NCBI RefSeq assembly: GCF_028201475.1
Contig: NZ_CP116383.1
Span: 1,054,001-1,118,000, forward strand
DNA: 64,000 bases
Direction of reading: 5' to 3'
DNA from: Vibrio sp. SCSIO 43137
GTDB taxonomy: Bacteria > Pseudomonadota > Gammaproteobacteria > Enterobacterales > Vibrionaceae
Shown here: in pieces, positions 53,162 through 61,807 of the stretch
How the letters are laid out: each line of letters starts with the position of its first letter
Numbering within the stretch: the stretch's first letter is position 1
Notes under the pieces: generated by a model
The model's database searches: none
What the model saw: the letters and a program-made list of their open reading frames with translations, nothing else
Told to the model about the DNA's origin: nothing
Program-made: the position numbers and the translations under genes

Positions 53162-53184
53162 GAAAGGAGAGATTTACTTACGTT

Positions 53185-53361
53185 CTAGCTTTCTTGTTTC
53201 AGTTTTCTCAATAAGTCTTGCCTGACTATCTCTATCGCCTCAATAGCTACCTGAGGCTGAATTTCATTGGATTCCAGCAGATAGATTAGGTCAACAGCAA
53301 GTTGCACTTGTTCTGGTGCGTTCTCTAATGAAGAGCTTGATGACGAGGTCTGTTTAGTCAT
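53185..53361 (-). CDS. ybaM: YbaM-like protein (DUF2496)
   Basis: A 58-residue small protein whose core SLENAPEQVQLAVDLIYLLESNEI and AIEIVRQDLLRKL match the YbaM/DUF2496 family, whose function is not known. The N-terminus adds a Ser-rich stretch. The ATG at 53361 lies inside the end of priC (8-base overlap), and the gene order priC-ybaM is the same as in E. coli. A longer frame running back through priC was rejected. Confidence 0.87.
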   Translation of the reverse strand: MTKQTSSSSSSLENAPEQVQLAVDLIYLLESNEIQPQVAIEAIEIVRQDLLRKLKQES

Positions 53362-53884
53362 TGGTATAACCTTCTTTTTGTGTAATCTGTGCTTCAATGG
53401 CCAATTTGGCTTTCTGACAGCGGGAAAGGCGCTGCTCAGTAACAACCAATGATTTTCTGGCTTGATGCTTAAATTGTTCAGGTGAGCCCTGAAAGGCTTG
53501 CTCTTTAGAGGCAACTATCTGTTTAAGCCGTCTTTCCCATTCGATATGTTGTTCTAAATCTCTGTACAGTTGCTGTAAATCGATAGACTCTATGTTGTTT
53601 GAAGATAGTTCAAACTCTCTTATCTGGTGCGTGGCCAGTTCGCGTTGAATCGCTTCTAACTGATTAACCAGACGCTCACTCAGAAATTCAATTTTAGCCG
53701 TAGTGGTTGATTGTTGTTTTAGTAAAGAGTCGATTTCCTGAAAAAGGGACTGGCTCTCCCTTACGCAGGGTGTAAGGCGTTTACTGCTGCATTTAAATAG
53801 CGTGCGATCAAATCTGGCTGACTCTGATTTACCAAACTGCTTGTCAAAGGCCTCGGCTTTCTTTAGCAGTTGCGTAAGAATCAT
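53354..53884 (-). CDS. priC: Primosomal replication protein PriC
   Basis: A 176-residue helical protein used in PriA-independent replication restart with Rep and DnaB. It shows the family pattern near the start (SESARFDRTLFKCSSKRLTPCVRES), FLSERLVNQLEAIQREL in the middle and a basic C-terminal helix (EQRLSRCQKAKLAIEAQI). I start at ATG 53884; the frame continues back to 53917 into the transporter gene. It overlaps ybaM downstream and follows the TSUP gene by 20 bases, so all three may be co-transcribed. Confidence 0.85.
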   Translation of the reverse strand: MILTQLLKKAEAFDKQFGKSESARFDRTLFKCSSKRLTPCVRESQSLFQEIDSLLKQQSTTTAKIEFLSERLVNQLEAIQRELATHQIREFELSSNNIESIDLQQLYRDLEQHIEWERRLKQIVASKEQAFQGSPEQFKHQARKSLVVTEQRLSRCQKAKLAIEAQITQKEGYTND

Positions 53885-53904
53885 GGAAACCTGCCTGACA
53901 TTAA

Positions 53905-54678
53905 TCACAAAAACCATGCCTCATAAGCAAGTTTAATTGCCATAATGCTCACCACGGTAACAAACACCGGCCGGATAAATTTAGCCCCGAAACGGATGGC
54001 AGAGTGTGCACCAACGTAGGCGCCTAGCATCAGGCAGACACCCATGGTTAAGCCGAGAATCCAGTTCACATGGCCAAGCAGTGCAAAAGTAACAAAGGAG
54101 GTGAAGTTACTAGTAAAATTCATCGCTTTGGCAAGGCCAGAGGCGAGCAAAATATTAAGACGATAAATAGCCATACTGCTTACCATCCAGAAAGCGCCAG
54201 TACCCGGCCCGGCCACCCCATCATAGAAACCCAGCGATACACCTTGTGCCCACTGTATCTGGGTAAACTTGTTGCTTTTCTCCGGCAGGGCATTACCCGT
54301 GGCGGGAGGAGATTTCTGCCAGATGGTGTAAATTGCCGTAGCCAGTACAATCAGGGGAATGGCTTTTTCCAACCATTCAGTACTAATAGCATCAACAACC
54401 ATGGTTCCTCCAGTCGCGCCAACTAGAGTGGCCAAAAAAGCGTGTATCCATAGTTTAGGGCTAAATAATTTCTTTCGGTAGAAGGTCACCGCAGCAGTAG
54501 AGGAGGCAAAACTGGCTGCCAGCTTATTGGTTCCTAAAGCAATATGCGGCGGCAGCCCTATAGAGAGAAGGGCAGGAATAGTTAGCATGCCACCACCTCC
54601 GGCAACAGCATCAATAAAACCAGCAGCAAAGGCAACCAGGGCCAAGACAACCAGCATAGCTGGTTCCAGCATTTCCAT
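53905..54678 (-). CDS. TSUP-family (TauE/SafE) transporter
   Basis: A 257-residue inner-membrane protein with about eight spans of the sulfite/organosulfonate exporter superfamily. Both repeat signatures are visible: AGFIDAVAGGGGMLTIPALLS (about residues 19-39) and LGFYDGVAGPGTGAFWMV (about 150-167). It resembles E. coli YfcA. The transported compound is not known; a sulfur anion is the family expectation. It lies between dinG and priC on the same strand. Confidence 0.88.
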   Translation of the reverse strand: MEMLEPAMLVVLALVAFAAGFIDAVAGGGGMLTIPALLSIGLPPHIALGTNKLAASFASSTAAVTFYRKKLFSPKLWIHAFLATLVGATGGTMVVDAISTEWLEKAIPLIVLATAIYTIWQKSPPATGNALPEKSNKFTQIQWAQGVSLGFYDGVAGPGTGAFWMVSSMAIYRLNILLASGLAKAMNFTSNFTSFVTFALLGHVNWILGLTMGVCLMLGAYVGAHSAIRFGAKFIRPVFVTVVSIMAIKLAYEAWFL

Positions 54679-54696
54679 ATAAATTCCGTTAAATAA

Positions 54697-54721
54697 AGCA
54701 GACGAAATGAGCGAGTCTGCT
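54697..54721 (-). terminator. Hairpin at the end of dinG
   Basis: A 7-bp stem AGCAGAC/GTCTGCT with an 11-base loop. It overlaps the dinG stop codon and is followed on the minus strand by TTTATTT. It probably only weakens read-through to the TSUP gene. Confidence 0.5.
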
Positions 54722-56792
54722 ATTTCTCAATTACTCGTTTAAAGGGGGGGAGAGAGTCGAGTAAAAGTTTGCCATATCTTTTACTTACCACTCGTCGATC
54801 CAGAATGGTGACTCTACCAGAATCTTGCTCTGTGCGCAGCAGTCTTCCTACAGATTGAATCAACTTCTTACTCGCTTCTGGTACCGATATCTGCATAAAC
54901 GGGTTGCCGCCTTTTGACTCAATATATTCAGCATGAGCCTGCTCGACGGGTGAAGTAGGAACGGCAAAAGGAATTTTAGTAATAATCAGATTACTGAGCA
55001 GATCACCGGGCAGATCCAAACCTTCAGAAAAACTACCGGTACCAAACAAAATACTGGTGCTGCCTTTTTTAATCAATTTTCTATGTTTTTGCAGAATATC
55101 GTTTCTCGAACCATCCCCTTGTACCTGTAATGCCCAGCCTTTTTTAGTAAACAGGCTAGAAAGTTGATCTGCAACCTGATTCATCTGCCAGTAAGAGGAG
55201 AAAAGTACCAGATTGGCCTTGTCAGCCTGAATCATCTCAGGCAGTTGTTGGCTTAGGTAGTCGGTAAACTCAGAAGCAGAAGGTTCATACTGCATTTTAG
55301 GTACTATAAGTTCTCCATTGTCCTGATAATTAAAAGGAGAGGCAAGGGCGAGGAACTGGACACCATCTTCTGCTTTCTCACTAATACCTGCCTGAAAGCA
55401 GAAATAGCTAAATGAGTTTAATGCCCTTAATGTTGCTGAAGTCAGTACGGCTCCGACGCAGCGGCTCCATAACTGCTGATCTAACTGCCAGCCAACTTCC
55501 AGAGGAGAAACGTTAACGATAAAGTCGCCATCACGGTCAGGGTTAATATCCAGCCACTTAACCAGCGGGGCTCCTTTCTCTTTTGTAGTGGCCATTAGCT
55601 GCCACACTTTAGCTAAGTTTTCCAGCCTCTGGTTATAGAAACCCATTTCCGCCAGAGCAGGCTCTGCCAGCTTGGCTGAAAGCTCTCCGTCTTTAACCTG
55701 TTCTGCTATCAGATCTGCAATTTTTGATAACGCCTGAAAGCCCTTACCGGATATCTGCTTTAATTCTTTGGATTGATTTTCCAGCCATTCGGGAAGTTCG
55801 CCGTTTTCAAAGCGATAACTGTTCTCTTCAAAACGGCTGCTATCAAACTGTTTACTTAATTGAGTCAGAGACGGAATAAGTTGCTGGATAGCATCCTGAA
55901 GTTCATTTCTGAACCGGTTAACCCGTTTTTCATCTGCCAGACTGCAAAATTTAGCGCTGGACTGATTTAACTTTTCCAGCCAACTAGCTGCGCCTTTCAG
56001 GCTGGCTGCAGCGGAAGCATGATCTCTGGCAACCTTAGGTAAGTGGTGTGCTTCATCAAACACGTACATAGTATTGTCAGGTTCTGAGAGAATAACGCCA
56101 CCACCCAGATCAATATCAGCCATCACCAAGCTGTGGTTGGCAATAATGACATCATTTTTATCCAGTTCTGAACGGGCTTTCTGAAAAGGGCAGCCTCTGT
56201 GGTTTGGCAAACTGTTATTACAGCTGTGCTTATCGCTGACGATAGCGCTCCAGAGTTCATCTTTTATTGCCTTGGGCCATGAGTCTCTGTCGCCGTCCCA
56301 TTTCCCCTGAGCAAGGGAGCGGTACATGGTTTCAAGTAGCTCTATATCTTTCTGCTTTGGCTTACTTTCAAACATAGCCAGTTGCCCGCCATCTGCACCG
56401 CAGGCAGAGGCCAGCTTTTCACTACAGCAGTAACGTTGTCTTCCTTTAGCCAGAATAAAAGAGAAGTCGAGATCGGTAATGCGTCTATATAAAGGAAGAT
56501 CTTTATTCAGTAGCTGTTCCTGCAAGGCTACAGTAGCAGTGGAAATTACTACCTTTCTGTTGTTCAGCACAGCGGAGGGTATTACTGCCATTAGATAGGC
56601 TAGGGATTTACCAATACCTGTACCGGCTTCGGCCACCATAATCCGGTTCTGTTTATGGTACTCACCACAAAGAGTCTTAGCCATTTCCGCTACAAGGTAG
56701 TTTTGTGCTCTGCGGGGAATAAAGTTATCCAGTTGATGGTGAAGATTTTGGTAACTCTTTTTGATCGATTTCTGAATATTTGGATTAAGCAT
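54720..56792 (-). CDS. dinG: ATP-dependent DNA helicase DinG
   Basis: A 690-residue XPD-like superfamily 2 helicase that unwinds R-loops and D-loops. Walker A EAGTGIGKS ends at residue 63, the DEAH box (VFDEAHHLPKVARD) lies mid-protein, and motif VI is SVGRLLRTEQDSG. Fe-S candidates are Cys122/Cys123, Cys131, Cys191 and Cys201; the middle cysteine of the E. coli CxxxxC run is absent. The ATG at 56792 gives the family start and length; the frame extends 13 codons upstream with no ribosome-binding site. No LexA box was found upstream. Confidence 0.9.
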   Translation of the reverse strand: MLNPNIQKSIKKSYQNLHHQLDNFIPRRAQNYLVAEMAKTLCGEYHKQNRIMVAEAGTGIGKSLAYLMAVIPSAVLNNRKVVISTATVALQEQLLNKDLPLYRRITDLDFSFILAKGRQRYCCSEKLASACGADGGQLAMFESKPKQKDIELLETMYRSLAQGKWDGDRDSWPKAIKDELWSAIVSDKHSCNNSLPNHRGCPFQKARSELDKNDVIIANHSLVMADIDLGGGVILSEPDNTMYVFDEAHHLPKVARDHASAAASLKGAASWLEKLNQSSAKFCSLADEKRVNRFRNELQDAIQQLIPSLTQLSKQFDSSRFEENSYRFENGELPEWLENQSKELKQISGKGFQALSKIADLIAEQVKDGELSAKLAEPALAEMGFYNQRLENLAKVWQLMATTKEKGAPLVKWLDINPDRDGDFIVNVSPLEVGWQLDQQLWSRCVGAVLTSATLRALNSFSYFCFQAGISEKAEDGVQFLALASPFNYQDNGELIVPKMQYEPSASEFTDYLSQQLPEMIQADKANLVLFSSYWQMNQVADQLSSLFTKKGWALQVQGDGSRNDILQKHRKLIKKGSTSILFGTGSFSEGLDLPGDLLSNLIITKIPFAVPTSPVEQAHAEYIESKGGNPFMQISVPEASKKLIQSVGRLLRTEQDSGRVTILDRRVVSKRYGKLLLDSLPPFKRVIEK

Positions 56793-57288
56793 AACAGGGC
56801 CGTTTTTGATCAGGCGCGAATGGTAGCACATCTTGCTATTAACACTCTAATTCAGCACTTATCAGAAAAAGCTAATGCAAATATAACGCTTTTATGAACA
56901 GTTTATGAAAACTTATAAAACCCTATAAAGCTGTTTTTTCTGGCTATTTCCCTATAGTTGACAGCGATATAGCTCACAGTTCAGCGCCCTTTTTAAACAT
57001 TTCTTGAGGAGAGTCACAAAAAAAAAATGAACTACAACATAGAGCAACCAATTGGTTGATTGATTGGTTTAATGTTCTTTGTGAGCATTTGATTGTGGTG
57101 GCATATTCTGTTAAGTGTTTTAATTTCTTTATTTGTTGGTGTTTAATTCTGAAATGAGTGGTGGTTAAGTGATGATTAATTACTCTAAATTGGTTATTTG
57201 AGTAACCTATTAATAGTGCTGTAATTGTATAACTAATTGATATTTAAGGGTTTATCTATTTTTATTTTTATTTTTTTAGGTGATTGAC
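56793..57288. other. Long leader/promoter region upstream of the porin
   Basis: About 500 AT-rich bases between dinG and the porin unit with no other gene. They contain the palindrome AACCAATTGGTT (57046-57057), also seen before lysW, and long A- and T-runs. I could not define the porin promoter. Confidence 0.55.
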
Positions 57289-57372
57289 ATGAGCGACGAT
57301 CTTTTGCAATCTAATCCCCGAAATTTAGTGGCGATGATGCTTTGCGCTTTAGCTAAGGGTCATCACCAATAA
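57289..57372 (+). CDS. Candidate 27-residue leader ORF upstream of the porin
   Basis: An ATG with TAGGTGA eight bases upstream opens a frame of 27 codons starting MSDDLLQSNPRNLVAMMLCA and ending in a His-His-Gln tail. The bases GGCGATGA and TCATCACC within it can pair, so it may equally be part of a structured leader. It ends 63 bases before the porin ATG. I recognise no family. Coding is plausible but unproven. Confidence 0.4.
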   Translation: MSDDLLQSNPRNLVAMMLCALAKGHHQ

Positions 57373-57435
57373 AACAAAAAAAAGGGAACCAAAAGGATTT
57401 CCCGAAATTTTCTTAAGAAAAGGCAGTGGATTATT

Positions 57436-58470
57436 ATGAAAAAGACTCTAATCGCTCTATCAGTACTAGTTGCAGCTGGTTCTGTTAACGCAGCAACTAT
57501 CTACGAGAACGAAGGTTCTTCAATCTCAGTATCTGGTGAAGTAAAAGCTACTTACTGGAACAAAGAAATAAAAGCAGGCGCAGCTAAAACTAAATCATCT
57601 GAGCTAGTTTCTAAAGGTACTCTTCAGTTTGATATTGCTCATGAAATCAATGCAGACGTTAAAGCTCTTGCTGGTTTTGAATACGATTTCTCAAGCGGCA
57701 ACGACGCTAATGGCGATGATGTATGGGTTGGTCTACAAGGCGACTTCGGTACAGTTAAGATTGGTGAAACTGGCAATCCTTTCGGCGTTCTAGAAAACGT
57801 TGATATCGGTTCAGAAGCAGAAAACGTTGCTCTTTCTGGCGACAATGCTGAAGAAAGCAAAGGTCAAGGCATCCGTTACTCTAATGATTTCGGTCCAGTA
57901 GCTGTTTCTGCAGCTTATTTCTTCACTACTGATGATGAGACAAACGGTTCTGGTACTGATTCTGATAAAACAAAAGGCACAACATCACTATCTGCAGAAT
58001 ACTCTCATGATATGTTCACTGTAGCTGCTGCATACTCTGCTGGTGAGCGTGAGCTAGGCCAAAATGCTGGTGACAAAGCTGTAGATACTAAAGTTGCTGG
58101 CCTATCTGCTTCTGCAAGCTTTGGTCCTGTAGAGTTTGGTGGTATGTTTGCTAACTATGAAGCAACAAGTACTGTACTTGCTTCACAAATCGCTGACGGT
58201 GACGCTTACGGTGTATTCGCTAAGTTCGATGCAATGGAAGATCTACAGCTATACGTTTCTCATCAGGCATTTGATGCTGATAAGAAATATGCTACTACAG
58301 GCGTTAAATCTAAGTCTGAACTAAAAGAAACAGCTACTTTCTTCGGTGCTACTTATACTCTAGCTCCTAAAGTTTCTATGACAGGTGAGTACCTGATGAC
58401 TGAAGCTAAAGAAGGTTCTGCTAAGGCTGAAGAAGATCGCATGACTCTTAACCTTAAAGTTAAGTTCTAA
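57436..58470 (+). CDS. Outer-membrane porin (OmpU/OmpT-like)
   Basis: A 344-residue general porin of the gram-negative porin_4 type. The signal peptide MKKTLIALSVLVAAGSVNA precedes ATIYENEGSSISVSGEVKA. Amphipathic beta-strands follow, with the loop and strand signatures NDANGDDVWVGLQGDFGTVKIGETG. The C-terminal phenylalanine (LNLKVKF) is the BAM targeting signal. Codon use is strongly biased (CTA/CTT Leu, GCT, GGT), indicating very high expression. The 5' leader includes TTTTCTTAAGAAAA (57408-57421) just before a distant AAGG. ToxR control is common for vibrio porins but not shown here. Confidence 0.93.
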   Translation: MKKTLIALSVLVAAGSVNAATIYENEGSSISVSGEVKATYWNKEIKAGAAKTKSSELVSKGTLQFDIAHEINADVKALAGFEYDFSSGNDANGDDVWVGLQGDFGTVKIGETGNPFGVLENVDIGSEAENVALSGDNAEESKGQGIRYSNDFGPVAVSAAYFFTTDDETNGSGTDSDKTKGTTSLSAEYSHDMFTVAAAYSAGERELGQNAGDKAVDTKVAGLSASASFGPVEFGGMFANYEATSTVLASQIADGDAYGVFAKFDAMEDLQLYVSHQAFDADKKYATTGVKSKSELKETATFFGATYTLAPKVSMTGEYLMTEAKEGSAKAEEDRMTLNLKVKF

Positions 58471-58505
58471 TTGATTTTATCTTAGATAAATCTTTGAAAT
58501 TAGCG

Positions 58506-58539
58506 AAAACCAGCATAGTCTAACTATGCTGGTTTTTTT
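58506..58539 (+). terminator. Porin terminator
   Basis: A 13-bp perfect stem AAAACCAGCATAG/CTATGCTGGTTTT with a 5-base loop and a T-tract. Confidence 0.9.
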
Positions 58540-58571
58540 AATTCTATTTACCCTCTCTAAAGGAAGTTTTT

Positions 58572-59189
58572 ATGAAGAAAGTATTGGTACTTATTGCACT
58601 GTTTTTGCCTTTAACATCATTGGCAAATGTCCTACAGCTGCGTAGCGGTATGAGTGTTGAAGTGATAAATGGTGAGAAGACAGAAAGCCAGTTAGCTAGG
58701 ACACAACAATTGTTAGAGGGTAGAAACCAGATAACCGCAATGTATGAAGCAACTTTCAGAGTTGCAGGGAAAGATGAGTATATTGCTTCTAAACCTTACT
58801 TGTTGACCTTTGATACAAAAGAAGATGTTCAACTTGAAGTTGTTAGTAACCGTTACAAAGTACTTAAAAAAGCCTTTGATGCTAAGCAGCCAATTTTTAA
58901 GCTAGTTAATGCATCAGGACAAGAAGTAAAAATGGAGCAGTTTGTGATTCCTACCACTTCAAGCTTCTTACCATACGCTAATGTGCCTGCCTTAGTAGAA
59001 GCTTACAATAAAGAGCACGGTATTTATTTCTCTAACGAAGCTGGTTATGAGCAATTTACTCCGGAGAAAATCACTGAGCTAAAAGAAGCCGATGCTAGCA
59101 AGCCGGTAGCACAACTGCAGTACTGGTACTCAAAAGCGACCAGAGCAGAACGAAAAGCATTTAAAAAGTGGATGATCGACCAAGAGTAA
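58572..59189 (+). CDS. YccT-like exported protein (DUF2057)
   Basis: A 205-residue periplasmic protein with signal peptide MKKVLVLIALFLPLTSLA. The mature domain matches the DUF2057/UPF0319 (YccT) family: LARTQQLLEGRNQITAMYEATF, SKPYLLTF, KVLKKAFDAKQPIF and the C-terminal AQLQYWYSKATRAERKAFKKWM. YccT has been linked to curli and envelope control in enterics; here the function is unknown. It follows the porin after its terminator and has its own terminator. Confidence 0.85.
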   Translation: MKKVLVLIALFLPLTSLANVLQLRSGMSVEVINGEKTESQLARTQQLLEGRNQITAMYEATFRVAGKDEYIASKPYLLTFDTKEDVQLEVVSNRYKVLKKAFDAKQPIFKLVNASGQEVKMEQFVIPTTSSFLPYANVPALVEAYNKEHGIYFSNEAGYEQFTPEKITELKEADASKPVAQLQYWYSKATRAERKAFKKWMIDQE

Positions 59190-59211
59190 TCATCTGCTTT
59201 ATCTTGTAAGA

Positions 59212-59244
59212 GCCGGAGCTAACTATAGAGCCTCCGGTTTTTTT
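59212..59244 (+). terminator. yccT terminator
   Basis: A stem GCCGGAG/CTCCGGT with one G-U pair and a 12-base loop, then seven Ts. Confidence 0.7.
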
Positions 59245-59363
59245 GTTTTCACTTGTTGCAAAGAAATACCACGCAACCGTTTGCCTTGTTTTCTATTTAT
59301 TGCTGTCGGTGACATAGAGGGCTAGAATTGGCGCTTTACTATATTAACCAGCAGAATCAGCTT

Positions 59364-60668
59364 ATGAAATTCCCCGGCCAGCGCAAATCCAAGCACTATT
59401 TTCCTGTTCATGCTCGTGACCCATTGGTCAGCCAGACACAATCAAGTAAAAAAATGGCAAGTACTCATATTATCGGGGTTGATCAAACTCTGGTGGATAT
59501 TGAAGCGAGAGTATCTGATGATTTTATTGAAAAGTATGGCCTGAGTAAGGGACACTCTCTGGTTATTGATGATCAAACAGCAGAAGCGCTTTACCAGCAG
59601 CTTAAGCAAGAAGATTTAATCAGCAATGAGTTTGCTGGCGGAACCATTGGTAATACTCTGCATAACTACTCTGTACTGGCCGATGATAAGTCGACTCTGC
59701 TGGGTGTAATGAGCAAGAGTATCGAGATTGGTAGCTACGGTTATCGTTATATCTGTAAAACCTCCAGCCGTATGGATCTGAACTACCTTCAGGGCGTAGA
59801 AGGTGCCATTGGCCGCTGTTTTGCACTGATTACTGAAGATGGTGAGCGTACCTTCGCTATTAGTGAAGGGCAGATGAACCAGCTTTCTCCTGATAGTATT
59901 CCAGAGTCTATTTTTAAAACCGCTTCAGCGCTTGTGTTAACGGCGTATCTGGTTCGCTGTAAAGAGGGCGATCCAATGCCTGAAGCTACTATGAAGGCCA
60001 TCGAATACGCTAAGAAATACGATGTGCCTGTAGTACTGACTCTTGGTACCAAGTACGTAATTCAGGACGACCCTAAATTCTGGCAAGACTTCTTAGCTGA
60101 AAATGTTTCTGTCGTTGCTATGAATGAAGAAGAAGCAGAAGCCTTGACAGGGGAAAATGACCCGTTGTTAGCTTCGGATAAGGCGTTGGATTGGGTAGAT
60201 ATGGTTCTGTGTACAGCAGGCCCTGTAGGGCTGTTTATGGCGGGTTATACTGAAGACTCAGCTAAGCGTACAACATCATTGCCTTTGCTACCGGGTGCTA
60301 TTGCAGAATTTAATCAATATGAGTTTAGCCGCCCTGCAACCAGGTCTTCCTGTGAAACACCGATTAAAATATATTCGCATATTGCGCCATATATGGGTGG
60401 ACCGGAAAAAATAAAAAATACCAATGGGGCAGGAGATGCTGCGTTATCAGCTTTATTACATGATATGGCCGCGAATAAGTACCACAAAGAAAATGTGCCT
60501 AATTCAAGTAAACACCAGCACGCTTATTTAACTTACTCTTCATTCTCTCAAGTTTGTAAGTATGCAAACCGTTCAAGTTATGAAGTTCTGGTACAACATT
60601 CACCTCGTTTATCCAGAGGACTACCAGAGAAAGAAGACAGCCTGGAAGAGGCATATTGGGAAAGGTAA
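59364..60668 (+). CDS. gsk: Inosine/guanosine kinase
   Basis: A 434-residue PfkB/ribokinase-family enzyme phosphorylating inosine and guanosine in purine salvage. The start MKFPGQRKSKHYFPVHARDP matches E. coli Gsk, as does the exact length. Motifs are FAGGTIGNTLHNYSVL and the catalytic NTNGAGDAALSALL. An in-frame TTG at 59328, with GAGGG before it, would add 12 residues and is a real alternative because the ATG has a weak ribosome-binding site. It is convergent with hns. Confidence 0.93.
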   Translation: MKFPGQRKSKHYFPVHARDPLVSQTQSSKKMASTHIIGVDQTLVDIEARVSDDFIEKYGLSKGHSLVIDDQTAEALYQQLKQEDLISNEFAGGTIGNTLHNYSVLADDKSTLLGVMSKSIEIGSYGYRYICKTSSRMDLNYLQGVEGAIGRCFALITEDGERTFAISEGQMNQLSPDSIPESIFKTASALVLTAYLVRCKEGDPMPEATMKAIEYAKKYDVPVVLTLGTKYVIQDDPKFWQDFLAENVSVVAMNEEEAEALTGENDPLLASDKALDWVDMVLCTAGPVGLFMAGYTEDSAKRTTSLPLLPGAIAEFNQYEFSRPATRSSCETPIKIYSHIAPYMGGPEKIKNTNGAGDAALSALLHDMAANKYHKENVPNSSKHQHAYLTYSSFSQVCKYANRSSYEVLVQHSPRLSRGLPEKEDSLEEAYWER

Positions 60669-60687
60669 TTTAGCAATAGATGCCAAT

Positions 60688-60716
60688 AAAAAAGAGCTCA
60701 TTAAGAGCTCTTTTTT
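60688..60716. terminator. Terminator between gsk and hns
   Basis: A 12-bp perfect stem AAAAAAGAGCTC/GAGCTCTTTTTT, bidirectional for convergent genes. Confidence 0.9.
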
Positions 60717-60732
60717 ATATTCAAATGAAATC

Positions 60733-61140
60733 TTAGATTAGGAAATCATCTAAAGATTTACCAGCGTCAAGCTGAGATTGAATTGCAGAAGGTGTTCTGC
60801 CCTGACCTGTCCAGGTCTTTTCTTCGCCGTTTGTATCTACATATTTGTATTTAGCAGGGCGTGGGTCGCGCTTCTTGCGTGTTTTAGTTTTTGCTTCACC
60901 AGAAAGAGCTGAAATAAGATCTTCAACATCAATTCCGTCTTTTGCAATCATTTGCGCATATTCTGCAAGTTTAGCTTCGCGTGCTTCGTTTGCTGCTTTT
61001 TCTTCTTCAGCAGCTTCGCGGCGCTCTTCTACAACAATAGTTAGTTTTTCTAAGGCTTCTTCTAATTGTTCGAAAGTTAATTCGCGAGCAAATGCACGCA
61101 GACTACGAATATTAAGCAGAGTTTTAGTAAGTTCTGACAT
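60733..61140 (-). CDS. hns: H-NS family nucleoid protein (VicH-like)
   Basis: A 135-residue global silencer of AT-rich and horizontally acquired DNA. The N-terminal helices and coiled coil (residues 1-70, Glu/Ala/Lys-rich) mediate dimers and oligomers. A basic linker (KTKTRKKRDPRP) leads to the DNA-binding domain with KYKYVDTNGEEKTWTGQGRTP, whose QGR loop inserts in the minor groove. The upstream region is long and AT-rich with A/T-tracts, as expected for autoregulation. Confidence 0.95.
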   Translation of the reverse strand: MSELTKTLLNIRSLRAFARELTFEQLEEALEKLTIVVEERREAAEEEKAANEAREAKLAEYAQMIAKDGIDVEDLISALSGEAKTKTRKKRDPRPAKYKYVDTNGEEKTWTGQGRTPSAIQSQLDAGKSLDDFLI

Positions 61141-61432
61141 GATTTATCCCATATGATTTATTAAACGATTATAATAATAACAGTGAAATTGGATTATACA
61201 AATAAAAAATCTAAAATTATATATGAAAATACCTCTATTAATATAAAAACGTAGCCATATACGTCGATTTTGATATAAGAAATGTGTATTTATTATTTCA
61301 GATTATTTAATTAATGGGTTTGCTTGCTCATATAACCTTTTTGCTCTGATATATTCTTAAGCCTCATATCTCGCATCTAGCTCATATATTGTACAGATCT
61401 GCGCCATTTCAGGTTGTGGTTGGATTTTTATG

Positions 61433-61460
61433 TTGCAAAATATGCTTAAATCCGTAGAAT
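61433..61460 (+). promoter_or_regulatory. Candidate lysW promoter
   Basis: -35 TTGCAA, a 16-base spacer and -10 TAGAAT (5 of 6), placing transcription start near 61467, about 60 bases before the aptamer. Confidence 0.4.
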
Positions 61461-61524
61461 TATGCATACCGTTAGTCAGTTACTGTATGTGTAATAGATT
61501 TTTTCTAGTTATTTCATAGAGTAA

Positions 61525-61730
61525 TTGAAGTAGAGGCGCAATTACTATCAGTACTTTCTGTTGGGGTGATACCAATGAACAGAGACGAAAGGAGTTGTTG
61601 CCGAAGTGAATATGCATATCAAAGCTATTCGCTGGGGTTGTGTCGAATAGGTACAACACTGCCATAGTATATTTGTTGTTAACTATGGAGCGCTACTGTA
61701 GGTTGAAAGAAGATTTCGCTTCTTTTTCAC
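61525..61730 (+). promoter_or_regulatory. Lysine riboswitch (L box) with terminator
   Basis: The conserved L-box blocks appear in order: GTAGAGGCGC (61530-61539), ATCAGTA, ACGAAAGGAG (61585-61594), TTGCCGAAG, GCTGGGG (61631-61637), CACTGCCA and GGAGCGCTAC (61687-61696). P1 pairs AGTAG with CTACT (61529-61533 with 61693-61697), and a 3' helix pairs CCATAGT with ACTATGG. A terminator hairpin AAAGAAG/CTTCTTT (61706-61725) with trailing Ts follows. Lysine binding should therefore stop transcription before the transporter gene. Confidence 0.9.
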
Positions 61731-61807
61731 TTCATTTATAGAATGTTACATTCGGTTATTTGTAACACGTCTGCAGTAGATCTCTAACCAATTGGTTTAA
61801 GAAGATC

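Larger units (their letters stand above)
61141..61807. other. hns / lysW divergent region
   Basis: About 670 bases with no protein gene. The left part (61141-61430) is AT-rich hns control DNA. The right part carries the lysW promoter, lysine riboswitch and terminator, then a 7-bp stem TGTTACA/TGTAACA (61744-61767) and the palindrome AACCAATTGGTT at 61786-61797, just before the ribosome-binding site. Confidence 0.65.

Noticed and set aside
61480..61665. 61-residue ORF on the minus strand upstream of lysW
   Set aside because: It lies across the lysine riboswitch on the opposite strand and has no family character.
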